Below are positions 24,585 to 32,645 of a DNA stretch of 33,566 nucleotides, one piece after another. A program made the translations under genes and the position numbers. Under the pieces are notes generated by a model. That model was not told the origin of the DNA, searched no databases, and was given only the letters and a program-made list of their open reading frames with translations. The stretch spans positions 1 through 33,566 of the forward strand of contig JAQVER010000042.1 in assembly GCA_028697885.1 (NCBI GenBank), given 5' to 3'. The DNA comes from Desulfocapsaceae bacterium (GTDB lineage: Bacteria > Desulfobacterota > Desulfobulbia > Desulfobulbales > Desulfocapsaceae). Position 1 is the first letter of the stretch, and each line of letters starts with the position of its first letter.

Positions 24585-25100
24585 ATGCGAGAAGATGAAG
24601 GATTGATGAAGTTGGCATTGGCCCAGGCCGAGGAGGCTCTCAAACAGGGAGAATTTCCTGTGGGTTGTGTGCTGACACATAAGGGGGCTGTCATTGCCTC
24701 AGGGCAAAGGGCGCATTCCTGTAGCCGAGGGAATGGCCAAGTCAACGAGATGGATCATGCCGAGATGCTGGCTCTGCGAGCCTTTCTGGATATGAAACTG
24801 GCCATCGTGCCTGAGGAGGTGGTGGTTTATGCCACCATGGAGCCCTGTCTCATGTGTTTTTCGACCATGATTCTTAATGGCATTAGAAAGATCGTCTATG
24901 CCTATGAAGATGTGATGGGCGGCGGTACCAATCTGCCCTTGACCGTGCTGAATCCCCTCTATGCGACGATGGAGGTCAAGGTTGTGCCCTCGGTACTCAG
25001 GCAGGAGAGTCTGGCCCTTTTTCAGCAATTTTTCCGTAATCCGGACAACCCTTACTGGAAAGGTTCGCTGCTGGCCAACTATACCCTGAAGCAAAAGTAA
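24585..25100 (+). CDS. Zinc-dependent nucleoside/tRNA adenosine deaminase-like protein
   Basis: This 171-residue enzyme of the cytidine-deaminase-like superfamily has the zinc and proton-shuttle residues in place: His58 and Glu60 in HAE, and Cys88 and Cys91 in PCLMC. It has FPVGCVL near the N-terminus, like TadA, which makes inosine at the tRNA wobble position. It lacks the usual DPTAH context before HAE (here NEMDHAE), so a free-base or nucleoside deaminase, such as a guanine deaminase, is an alternative. It is a lone gene between two terminator or promoter-like gaps. The ATG at 24585 is not preceded by a clear ribosome site. Confidence 0.8.
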   Translation: MREDEGLMKLALAQAEEALKQGEFPVGCVLTHKGAVIASGQRAHSCSRGNGQVNEMDHAEMLALRAFLDMKLAIVPEEVVVYATMEPCLMCFSTMILNGIRKIVYAYEDVMGGGTNLPLTVLNPLYATMEVKVVPSVLRQESLALFQQFFRNPDNPYWKGSLLANYTLKQK

Positions 25101-25129
25101 AACTTTAGGTGTTGCTGACCGTAATATCG

Positions 25130-25135
25130 TATAAT
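25130..25135 (+). promoter_or_regulatory. Possible -10 box upstream of the radical SAM gene
   Basis: A perfect TATAAT hexamer lies 50 bp before the start of the radical SAM gene. No -35 box at proper distance is convincing (the nearest, TTGCTG, is only 12 bp away), so this remains a weak call. Confidence 0.3.
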
Positions 25136-25185
25136 GCCTAAGCAATTAATCTCAACACATTACAGAAACTTTCATTTGGAATTCC

Positions 25186-26220
25186 ATGATCCCAACAGCC
25201 AGAACGGTCGGTTTTGTCCCCGGCGAAAGAAACGTCTTTTTTCATATCCTCACGGCCTGCAATCTCTCCTGTCGCCACTGTTACATCAATCCTGAGCAGC
25301 ATGGCCGAGTGACGCTGCCGCGTCTGACCATGGAGCGCTGGATTGAACTCTTTGTCCGTCCTGACCAGAAATCAAACATGATCTTCCTGGGCGGCGAACC
25401 CACCCTCCATCCGGATCTGGTGCATGGTATTGCCAAGGCTAAGGCCTGTGGCTTTGCTGTAACCGTGGACTCCAACGGCTATCTCTTCCATGACCTCCTT
25501 GATCACACCACCCCTGAGCTTCTCGATTATCTGAGTTTCAGCCTGGACGGCCCCGATGCCGCGGTCAATGATCCCATCCGGGGGCAGGGCGTCTTTGCGA
25601 TGTGTACTGCCAATCTCCGCAAGGCGGTGGCCCGCGGATTTTCCGTCAGTGTGATCTATACCGTCTCCAGCCTTAATATTGATCATCTGCCCCGGATGGT
25701 GGCCCTGCTTGGAGAACTGGGAGTGAAACGATTTTTTATTCAGGTGATCGGACTGCGGGGTAAACCAGCGCAGGAGGGTGGCCTCGTCAATCAGGGTACT
25801 GGTAAAACGGAATGGCAGGTGAGCCCTGAGCAGTGGCTGCGGGTGGTGCCGGAGGTGGCTAGGCAGGCGGCGATGCAGGGCATCCATGTCACCTATCCCA
25901 AGGTCTTTCTCGAGGAGAGCGAAACCTTTGAGTGCGCCGGGGTGGTGGCGGATAATTTTTTCATCTTTCCCAATGGCCGGGTCTATCGCTGTCCCCTGTG
26001 TGAGGACTATCCCATCCATGCCTGGCGAATTGAAAACGACACCCTGCTGCACAATGATGGGCTGAACGAAGATCGTTTCTTTGCCCTGAATATTGCTGAA
26101 GGGTGCGTGATGAACAAACTGCTCCAACCGGATACGATCCGCTATGATGCCTCGGGCAGGCCGGAACATCGAATCTCCTGCTGCCTGTTGAAACAGGAGA
26201 TGAAGCCTGCTGCAACATAA
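25186..26220 (+). CDS. Radical SAM protein with SPASM-like C-terminus
   Basis: This 344-residue enzyme carries the [4Fe-4S] cluster motif C25-x3-C29-x2-C32 (CNLSCRHC), which cleaves S-adenosylmethionine to a 5'-deoxyadenosyl radical. A GGEPTL segment follows (about residues 70-75). Later cysteines in GRVYRCPLC, GCVMN and the SCC near the end suggest one auxiliary cluster, as in SPASM or twitch proteins that modify peptides or other substrates. No small precursor-peptide gene is visible next to it. The substrate is unknown. Overall shape is also compatible with heme- or cofactor-related family members. Confidence 0.85.
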   Translation: MIPTARTVGFVPGERNVFFHILTACNLSCRHCYINPEQHGRVTLPRLTMERWIELFVRPDQKSNMIFLGGEPTLHPDLVHGIAKAKACGFAVTVDSNGYLFHDLLDHTTPELLDYLSFSLDGPDAAVNDPIRGQGVFAMCTANLRKAVARGFSVSVIYTVSSLNIDHLPRMVALLGELGVKRFFIQVIGLRGKPAQEGGLVNQGTGKTEWQVSPEQWLRVVPEVARQAAMQGIHVTYPKVFLEESETFECAGVVADNFFIFPNGRVYRCPLCEDYPIHAWRIENDTLLHNDGLNEDRFFALNIAEGCVMNKLLQPDTIRYDASGRPEHRISCCLLKQEMKPAAT

Positions 26221-26458
26221 AATTATAGGATGCTAGCTCTCGTTATTATATGGCATTGAAGGATTTTATGTTGAAAAAGTGTTCCTTATTAAAATCTGGC
26301 GGGCTCCTTTAATCCTTGTGTGGATTTGATTGCAATGCTGACGAGTTGTTGTCTAGTAGATGTGGTTATGCCTTATTGGGCTGCGGGCTTTTCTGGTTGA
26401 TCTTCTGAAAGATACTTGATTCATTTTTTTCCCGTTTCTTTCTGATATAAAATTCTAC
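26221..26458. other. Intergenic region before the GGDEF-EAL gene
   Basis: These 238 bp hold no ORF I can support and no strong hairpin. A TGATATAAAAT stretch (26443-26453) just before the next start resembles a -10 region, but it would lie only a few bases from the start codon. No matching -35 was found at normal spacing. Confidence 0.35.
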
Positions 26459-28144
26459 GTGAGCGTAACTATGGACAGGCTGGGAGAGGCGCTTCTCAAA
26501 AATGTTTCAGTAATGAAGTCGCGTGTGACCAAACATGCTGTCTATGGGACCTTTATTGCCGTTAGTACCATCATCCTGGCCACTTTGTTATCCGCTCAAT
26601 ATCAATATGGCGGCATCAACGTTGAGAATATCATAGCAGCCCAGAAAAATAATTTCACTTTGTGGATTATTGACGGTATGCCGTTCATTTTCGCTTTCTG
26701 GGGGCAGTATGTCAGTTCTACCATGGCCCTGCAGGCGAGCACCATGGTACTTGATCAGACAAATGACCTGCGTAACCAGACGGTGGCGCTTGAGTATCAG
26801 GTTATGCATGATGCCACCCACGATTCCCTGACCGGTCTCCCGAACAGAGTCCTTTTGTTGGATCGATTGGATCAGGCTATCCATACCGCATTTCGGGAGC
26901 AGCAAGGCCTTGCTCTTCTTATCCTCGATCTGGATCATTTCAAAGACATAAATGATACACTTGGTCATCATAGCGGAGATCAGGTTTTGAAACATGTGGC
27001 ACTCCGTTTACAGGGAGTGGTGCGGGAATCAGACACCTTGGCCCGTCTTGGTGGTGATGAATTTGCCATTATGCTTCCCTTGGTCAAAGAAAGGAACTAT
27101 GTCCATATTGTTATTGAAAAAATTCAGAACGCTTTTCTCTCTCCCTTTATTGTCGGAGGTTTGAATTTGGATGTGCAGGCCAGTATTGGCATTGCCATAT
27201 TCCCAATGCATGGCAAGGATGTCGACACGATTATGCAGCGGGCTGATGTCGCCATGTATGTTGCCAAACAGAATAATGACGGTTTTGCGATTTATTCCCC
27301 AAAGCTTGATAAACACAATCCGAAACGTCTGACCCTGATGGGTGAATTACGTCAGGCTATTGACAATGGTGATCTTGTTCTTCATTACCAGCCAAAAATC
27401 AATATCAGCGGCAACTCAACTATTGGTGTTGAGGCCTTGGTGCGCTGGCAGCATGCAGAGCACGGACTTATTCCACCGGACGATTTTATCCCGCTGGCGG
27501 AGCGAACCGGGTTAATCAAACAGCTTTTTTTCTGGGTTGTTAAAACGGCCCTGGCACAGGCAGAACAATGGCATAAAGATCAACTCAAAATAGGTATTGC
27601 CATTAACCTGAGTCCCGCAACGCTTCTTGACGCTGATTTGCCGGACATAATTACGGGCCTGCTAGCATCCAGTAATGTTCCTGCCCGCTACATCACCTTT
27701 GAAATCACCGAAGGATCGGTTATCAAGGATCCCGAGCGAGCCCTGAAGATCCTTGTCCATCTGGCAAAAATGGGTATCAATATTTCTATTGATGATTTTG
27801 GTACCGGGTATTCCTCTCTGGCGTATCTCAAGAAAATGCCGATTTCTGAATTAAAGATTGATCAATCTTTTGTTCAGGATATGCTGAAAAATGAAAATGA
27901 TGCAGTGATTGTTCGTTCGACCATTGATCTTGCCCATAATATGGGACTCAAAGTCGTTGCCGAAGGTGTAGAAAGAAAAGAGATAGCTGCTCGTTTGAAA
28001 TTGCTTAGCTGTGATATTATCCAAGGATATTATTATAGTGTACCACTGGATAATAATGATTGTACAGAATGGCTGCGCTCTCATGTCTTGGAATTTATAG
28101 ATAATCCTACGATAGAGTCATCCTGGAAAAAAGACTTGGAATGA
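26459..28144 (+). CDS. Membrane GGDEF-EAL protein (c-di-GMP turnover)
   Basis: This 561-residue protein has two N-terminal membrane helices (about 26-46 and 66-86) and little between them. A diguanylate cyclase domain follows with intact GGDEF (198-202) and an RESD inhibitory site (189-192). A phosphodiesterase domain has intact EAL (325-327), EITEGS, IDDFGTGYSS and AEGVE. Both halves look active by motif, so the net direction on cyclic di-GMP cannot be told. The signal input is unclear because the N-terminal loop is short. The start may be GTG at 26459 or ATG at 26471; neither has a good ribosome site. Cyclic di-GMP often controls exopolysaccharide acetylation and synthesis, the theme of nearby genes. 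Confidence 0.92.
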   Translation: MSVTMDRLGEALLKNVSVMKSRVTKHAVYGTFIAVSTIILATLLSAQYQYGGINVENIIAAQKNNFTLWIIDGMPFIFAFWGQYVSSTMALQASTMVLDQTNDLRNQTVALEYQVMHDATHDSLTGLPNRVLLLDRLDQAIHTAFREQQGLALLILDLDHFKDINDTLGHHSGDQVLKHVALRLQGVVRESDTLARLGGDEFAIMLPLVKERNYVHIVIEKIQNAFLSPFIVGGLNLDVQASIGIAIFPMHGKDVDTIMQRADVAMYVAKQNNDGFAIYSPKLDKHNPKRLTLMGELRQAIDNGDLVLHYQPKINISGNSTIGVEALVRWQHAEHGLIPPDDFIPLAERTGLIKQLFFWVVKTALAQAEQWHKDQLKIGIAINLSPATLLDADLPDIITGLLASSNVPARYITFEITEGSVIKDPERALKILVHLAKMGINISIDDFGTGYSSLAYLKKMPISELKIDQSFVQDMLKNENDAVIVRSTIDLAHNMGLKVVAEGVERKEIAARLKLLSCDIIQGYYYSVPLDNNDCTEWLRSHVLEFIDNPTIESSWKKDLE

Positions 28145-28223
28145 ATGGTAGGCTTGTTAGCTCGATATTCAAGAAACCTGTCGACGGAAATTTGTATATT
28201 ACACGCCGAATCAATATGTTTTA

Positions 28224-28245
28224 AAATCCACTCACGAATGGATTT
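28224..28245. repeat. Short hairpin in the gap after GGDEF-EAL
   Basis: AAATCCA and TGGATTT form a perfect 7-bp stem with an 8-nt loop between two converging genes. T-rich bases follow on the minus strand and less so on the plus strand. It could be a weak bidirectional terminator. The rest of 28145-28376 shows nothing I can support. Confidence 0.35.
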
Positions 28246-28376
28246 GGTTCTCCATGTAGCGACATAAGCAGATTAAGATGAATTCTTTACGAGCTTATGG
28301 GTGGCATAGCCGAGAGTCGATGGTCTGGTGGAAATCGTTCTTAAGGATTTTGCCGATAAGCTGTTAGCACCATGAA

Positions 28377-29687
28377 TTATGCTTTAACGACATTCTCTGC
28401 CGGATCCTGGTAAACTCCGCGAGTGTCTACGATGAGCCGAGCGTTTTTCTGAAGCATATCGTAATCGAACAAATCATGGTTAGTTACCAGCAGAATTAGA
28501 TCATAGCCAGCTACGACCTCGGGGCTGAGGGTGACGCTGGAAAGATCAAAGTGATACTGCCGCATCTTTGGAAATTGTGGGAAATATGGATCTGAATAGT
28601 CAATCTCAGCGCCTTTTTCCTGCAACATTTCCATAAGTTCCACCGCTGGGGATTCCCGCATATCAGCCACATTCTTTTTATAAGCGATACCGAGAACCAG
28701 GACGCGGCTACCTTTGAGGGCCAACCCCTGTCCGTTTAATGCCTCAATGACCTTGCCGATAACCCAGCGAGGCATATTGGTATTCACTTCTCCGGCCAGT
28801 TCAATAAATCGGGTTGTGACCCCGTATTCCCGAGCCTTCCATGTAAGATAAAAGGGGTCAATAGGGATGCAATGCCCCCCCAAGCCAGGGCCTGGATAGT
28901 AAGGCGTAAAACCGAATGGCTTGGTAGCCGCCGAGCGGATGACTTCATAAATGTCAATTCCCATTCGATCGCAGACGATCTTCATCTCGTTAACCAAACC
29001 AATATTGACAGCACGATGGATATTCTCCAGCAACTTGCTCATCTCGGCAACCCGGGTGGAACTGACTGGAACTATAACATCAATGGCTGACTTGTAGAGG
29101 GCGATACCGGCTTGGAGACAGTCGGTTGTGTGTCCGCCAATGACTTTCGGAATGGTCTGCGTCGTAAAGTTGGGATTGCCTGGATCTTCCCGCTCCGGTG
29201 AATAAACCAGGAAAATATCTTGCCCCACTTTTAGGCCGTTTGCTTCAATGCGCGGTAATAATTCTTCTTCGGTCGTTCCTGGATATGTTGTGCTTTCCAG
29301 GGAAACAATCTGCCTGTTATGCAAATAGGGTAACAGTGAATTTACTGTCCGGATTATAAAGGATATGTCCGGCTCCCGGTGGTTGTTGAGGGGGGTTGGC
29401 ACACAGATGATTAGAGCGTCTGCTTCCTGCGAACGACTGAAATCATTTGTCGCTTCAAAACCACGTTGGCCGGCCGCTCTGATGTTTTCTGAAGGAATAT
29501 GCTCAATGTAGGTTTCACCCGCATTCAGTTTATCTACTTTGTTCTGATCAATATCTATTCCCACAACTCGAAAGCCGGCAGAGCTGAAACGGAGCATGAG
29601 AGGAAGGCCAACGTAGCCTAAACCGATAATGCCGATAGTTGCCTGCCGGGACTTAAAACGGTCAATTAAGAAAGAAAGATTGTTCAT
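28377..29687 (-). CDS. wbpA: UDP-sugar 6-dehydrogenase (WbpA/WecC-like)
   Basis: This 436-residue NAD-dependent enzyme oxidises a UDP-hexose(-amine) to its uronic acid. By look it belongs to the UDP-GlcNAc or UDP-ManNAc branch (WbpA, WecC, TviB). The Rossmann motif GLGYVG is at 22-27. The catalytic Cys273 sits in [13 protein letters not shown], and [10 protein letters not shown] marks the C-terminal binding domain. AAGGAG precedes the ATG. It should supply an acidic sugar for surface polysaccharide. It is divergent from the GT2 gene across a 326-bp region. UDP-glucose dehydrogenase is less likely, given the PGPGLGGHC context. Confidence 0.92.
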   Translation of the reverse strand: MNNLSFLIDRFKSRQATIGIIGLGYVGLPLMLRFSSAGFRVVGIDIDQNKVDKLNAGETYIEHIPSENIRAAGQRGFEATNDFSRSQEADALIICVPTPLNNHREPDISFIIRTVNSLLPYLHNRQIVSLESTTYPGTTEEELLPRIEANGLKVGQDIFLVYSPEREDPGNPNFTTQTIPKVIGGHTTDCLQAGIALYKSAIDVIVPVSSTRVAEMSKLLENIHRAVNIGLVNEMKIVCDRMGIDIYEVIRSAATKPFGFTPYYPGPGLGGHCIPIDPFYLTWKAREYGVTTRFIELAGEVNTNMPRWVIGKVIEALNGQGLALKGSRVLVLGIAYKKNVADMRESPAVELMEMLQEKGAEIDYSDPYFPQFPKMRQYHFDLSSVTLSPEVVAGYDLILLVTNHDLFDYDMLQKNARLIVDTRGVYQDPAENVVKA

Positions 29688-30013
29688 TCTAAAAGGCTCC
29701 TTGCCATCTCAGATGCGCATGCTGGTAGGGGGAATTGCTATTGTTACATGGAGTACAGCTAGCATGCCTTGGTGAAGCTGTCAAGGTCAAGCTCTTCGTG
29801 TAATTCGCCTCAGTCTGCCTGCAGCAGCTTGTGATAAGTCCTATTTCCCCCCAAGCTTGTAAAGGATTGTAATTTCCTGTACACTTTATTTTTAGAAGGT
29901 CACTTCTGTCATGTTGTTTATCATGGTAGAACCAGACGATCTATACAACATTGGTGGCTTTTTTGTCTGCTGTAATTCAGAAACGCGGCCAACCCTGATG
30001 CGGCTTATATAAA
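29688..30013. other. Divergent promoter region between wbpA-like and GT2 genes
   Basis: These 326 bp must hold promoters for both directions. For the GT2 gene, TTGTAA (29857-29862) and TACACT (29880-29885) are 17 bp apart, a modest match. For the minus strand, TTGACA (29784-29779) has a weak partner near 29761-29756. GCATGCT (29717-29723) and AGCATGC (29761-29767) form an inverted repeat close to that site, possibly an operator. No gene is seen. Confidence 0.35.
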
Positions 30014-30898
30014 ATGAGGAATACAGATTTGGATCAGAAAAACAGATGTGAGGTAACCATTCTTTTGCCCGCCTATAACGAAGAAGGTGTTATTGGTACT
30101 ACCATCCAAACGCTCAGAGAGCTGTATCCTGATTTCGAAATTCTGGTGGTGGATGACGGCTCAACCGATAACACTATGAAAGAGGCGATGGATGCCGGGG
30201 CCAATGTCTGGCCGCACCCCTATAATATCGGCAACGGGGCAGCCATCAAGTCCGGTCTGCGTTGTGCCCAGGGGGAGTGGGTGGTGATGATGGATGCAGA
30301 CGGCCAGCATCAACCAGAGGATGTAGCCAGGCTCCTTGAACATAAGAATAGATATGATATGGTTGTAGGCGCAAGAGGTAGAGAGTCGGAAACAAGTCTG
30401 CATAGAGATTTTGCCAACTGCATTTATAACTGGTTTGCCAGTTATGTGACCATGTTCAAGGTAGAAGATTTGACTTCCGGCTTCCGATTGGTACGGGCAG
30501 AGGTTGCGAGAAAATTTATTTATCTGTTGCCAAATACTTTTTCCTATCCTTCGACGATTACCATGGCCTATTTAAGAAGCGGGAGGACTGTGAAATATGT
30601 TCAGATTGCCACTAAGAAAAGAGTTGGGAAAAGTAAAATTCGACTGTTACAGGATGGCGCGAAATTTTTATTGATCATTACTAAGGTGGCAACACTTTTT
30701 GCGCCGATGCGGGTTTTTTTGCCTTTGAGCGGTCTCCTTATGCTGAGTGGTCTATTTTGGTATATCTATACTTATATAACAACGCAACGATTCACCAATA
30801 TGTCGGCCCTGCTTTTTTCGACCTCAGTGATTGTTTTTATGATGGGACTGGTTTCTGAACAGATTTCTCAAATGAGATATGATCGAGTTCAGGAGTAA
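30014..30898 (+). CDS. Glycosyltransferase family 2 (polyprenyl-phosphate type)
   Basis: This 294-residue protein has an N-terminal GT-A domain with the PAYNEE start, VVDDGSTD and the metal-binding DAD (94-96) before GQHQPED. Two C-terminal hydrophobic helices (about 237-257 and 266-284) follow. This layout matches dolichol- or undecaprenyl-phosphate sugar transferases (DPM1/ArnC-like), which load a sugar on a lipid carrier at the inner membrane face. Its 3' end overlaps the flippase-like gene on the other strand by 10 bp (30889-30898). The neighbourhood suggests lipid-linked glycan assembly. The sugar donor is not readable from sequence. Confidence 0.9.
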   Translation: MRNTDLDQKNRCEVTILLPAYNEEGVIGTTIQTLRELYPDFEILVVDDGSTDNTMKEAMDAGANVWPHPYNIGNGAAIKSGLRCAQGEWVVMMDADGQHQPEDVARLLEHKNRYDMVVGARGRESETSLHRDFANCIYNWFASYVTMFKVEDLTSGFRLVRAEVARKFIYLLPNTFSYPSTITMAYLRSGRTVKYVQIATKKRVGKSKIRLLQDGAKFLLIITKVATLFAPMRVFLPLSGLLMLSGLFWYIYTYITTQRFTNMSALLFSTSVIVFMMGLVSEQISQMRYDRVQE

Positions 30899-31800
30899 TG
30901 TGAAGTTTTGGCGTACGGCTTAATGAAAAGACCAATGACTCCAAGGATGGTTACGTAAAGAATAAGAGCGACATGTGAGGCAAGGGCAAAACCAAGGCCC
31001 GTCTCAGGTGCTATCCCCAAGATCACGAAACCAGCTACCCATCCTGCTTCGTGATTGCCGGCATTTGCTATTCCTTGGATAGGAAACAGTTGCAGTGGAA
31101 GCTGGATGGCGGTCAAAAACCAGATATCTAAAAAAGAAAGAGGGATGGATAAGGAAACGACAACCGAAAAAAGGGTGCAGCCAACAAAAAACCAGATGAG
31201 AAATGATAGAAATATTTCTGTCACGGTGTATTGCTTGAGCTGGAAATCCTGGGGTAAATTTTTGAAAAAATTTAATGATGTGATTTTTTGTAGTCGTAAC
31301 AGGAAAACCATTGAGTAGGGAACAATAATGAGACAGAAACTGCAAATCGCAAATAAGAGTAAATGGTATGATTTAATATGATTATATGAAAACGATGTCG
31401 ATATTGCTAAAAAAAAACCCAGTGACAGCATGTCGAGCAGTCTCGATTTTATAAGGATGGCACTGCCGATAGAGAGAGAAATGCCGGATTCTTTCTTTAA
31501 TAATAAAGGCAGAGAGATGTCACCGGATCGCAGGGGGAGAAAATAGGAAAAAAAACCATGTAGACAGGAAATTCTTAAGATGGAGCTAAAAGGTCTTTCA
31601 TGAAAACCTGTTAGTATCCTTAGGCGATAGGATCGTAGGAGATAGTTACATATGTAGCTGACGAACCCAGCAGCCAGCCATACCAAATTAGCATTTTGTA
31701 TGAGAGAAAGGAGAGCCATTCTCTCCGCATAGCAGATGACGACAACAATCAGTAAGAGGATAAAGGAGAAAGTTTGAAAAAGAATGGGGGACTTGCGCAT
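30889..31800 (-). CDS. Flippase-like membrane protein (LPG-synthase TM family)
   Basis: This 303-residue protein has about eight hydrophobic helices. It resembles the UPF0104/lysylphosphatidylglycerol-synthase transmembrane family, often annotated as a flippase-like domain protein. Visible family features are LLRSYRLRIL, FFSYFLPLRSGD (about 88-99) and a late QGIANAGNHEAGW segment. It may move a lipid-linked sugar or act with the GT2 enzyme encoded opposite. Its ATG follows directly on the methyltransferase stop (TAG-ATG), so they are co-transcribed. The DNA is visibly A+T-rich compared with the rest of the window. Confidence 0.8.
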   Translation of the reverse strand: MRKSPILFQTFSFILLLIVVVICYAERMALLSLIQNANLVWLAAGFVSYICNYLLRSYRLRILTGFHERPFSSILRISCLHGFFSYFLPLRSGDISLPLLLKKESGISLSIGSAILIKSRLLDMLSLGFFLAISTSFSYNHIKSYHLLLFAICSFCLIIVPYSMVFLLRLQKITSLNFFKNLPQDFQLKQYTVTEIFLSFLIWFFVGCTLFSVVVSLSIPLSFLDIWFLTAIQLPLQLFPIQGIANAGNHEAGWVAGFVILGIAPETGLGFALASHVALILYVTILGVIGLFIKPYAKTSHYS

Positions 31801-32427
31801 CTACTTATTCCTGCAAAGGTAAAGTAGCCAAGGGAAGGTAGCGAAGGAAAATTCTTTTTCTATTTTTAAAAATGGACTAAGTAGCGCTTTTACTTCGTTT
31901 CGATTCCAAAAATGGAGATGGGATGGTGTCTTTCCTCCACGGTGGAGATGTTTTCCGCGGCAGATATTGCCGATATGAAAAAAAGGTTCGTAAGGGACAG
32001 AAATAACAACAAAAGCTTCTTTTTTTGCCACTCTACAAATTTCAGCTAGTGCCTTTTCTGGATGTTGTAGATGTTCGAGAACTTCAGTTGCCAAAACGTA
32101 ATCAAAAGTCTCTGTTTGTAGACCAATGCAAGAGGCGTCGCCTTGCACGAAGAAACACTCAGATCTGTTGAGCACCGAAGAAACGATTTTACTATATTCC
32201 AGCTCGACGGTGATTATTTTTTTAATAATTCCGTTGTCTTTTAAATCAGCCAGCAGATGTCCCTCGGCACAACCAATGTCAAGCCCGATGAGCTGGTCAG
32301 CTTTAACTTCTTGAAGTATCCTTTTAATATTTTTTGTTAATCTTCCCGCTATCTTTTTTATAACTATATTGCTTGTTATATAGACTTCGCCAGTTTCCTG
32401 TTTGGGGGGTGCCTCTGATTGTCCCAT
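31801..32427 (-). CDS. Class I SAM-dependent methyltransferase
   Basis: This 208-residue protein has a Rossmann methyltransferase fold. Motif I is LDIGCAEGH (49-57), a Glu (VELEYS) follows at the expected strand 2 end, and TEVLEHLQHPEKAL is typical of the methyltransf_11 group. The C-terminal SHLHFWNRNEV segment is common in methyltransferases of glycan and lipid-linked sugar clusters. It is coupled to the flippase-like gene. No ribosome site is evident before the ATG. The substrate, perhaps a sugar or lipid precursor, is inferred from neighbours only. Confidence 0.85.
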   Translation of the reverse strand: MGQSEAPPKQETGEVYITSNIVIKKIAGRLTKNIKRILQEVKADQLIGLDIGCAEGHLLADLKDNGIIKKIITVELEYSKIVSSVLNRSECFFVQGDASCIGLQTETFDYVLATEVLEHLQHPEKALAEICRVAKKEAFVVISVPYEPFFHIGNICRGKHLHRGGKTPSHLHFWNRNEVKALLSPFLKIEKEFSFATFPWLLYLCRNK

Positions 32428-32645
32428 TTATTTTTTTTCAGTATTTTTTAATTGTTGATGTGTTGAGTCTTAGATAGGACACTTAAAACAAGTTGATATA
32501 TCAAAGATATGTGAAACTGTTGATCATGCATACTCTGGTCGTGCCTGAGCATAGGAGAAATATGATCTAAACAGGAACAATATATTTACGTCAAGGTGTG
32601 ATTTGCGAAAAGTAAACTGTTCATGACTTTTACAAAAGTCTCATT
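32428..32645 (-). other. Intergenic region with small hairpin after radical SAM gene
   Basis: This A+T-rich 218-bp gap follows the radical SAM gene in its direction of transcription. GACTTTT (32625-32631) and AAAAGTC (32634-32640) form a short dyad 5 bp after the stop, but no T-run follows on the minus strand. I see no other gene or clear promoter for the methyltransferase. Confidence 0.4.

Noticed and set aside
25372-26169. 265-codon ORF antisense to the radical SAM gene
   Set aside because: The sense strand encodes a complete radical SAM protein with all motifs; the antisense product has no family features.
28145-28376. Small ORF remnant (ending VLKDFADKLLAP) before 28377
   Set aside because: It is short, has no start or ribosome site in frame, and resembles no family I know.
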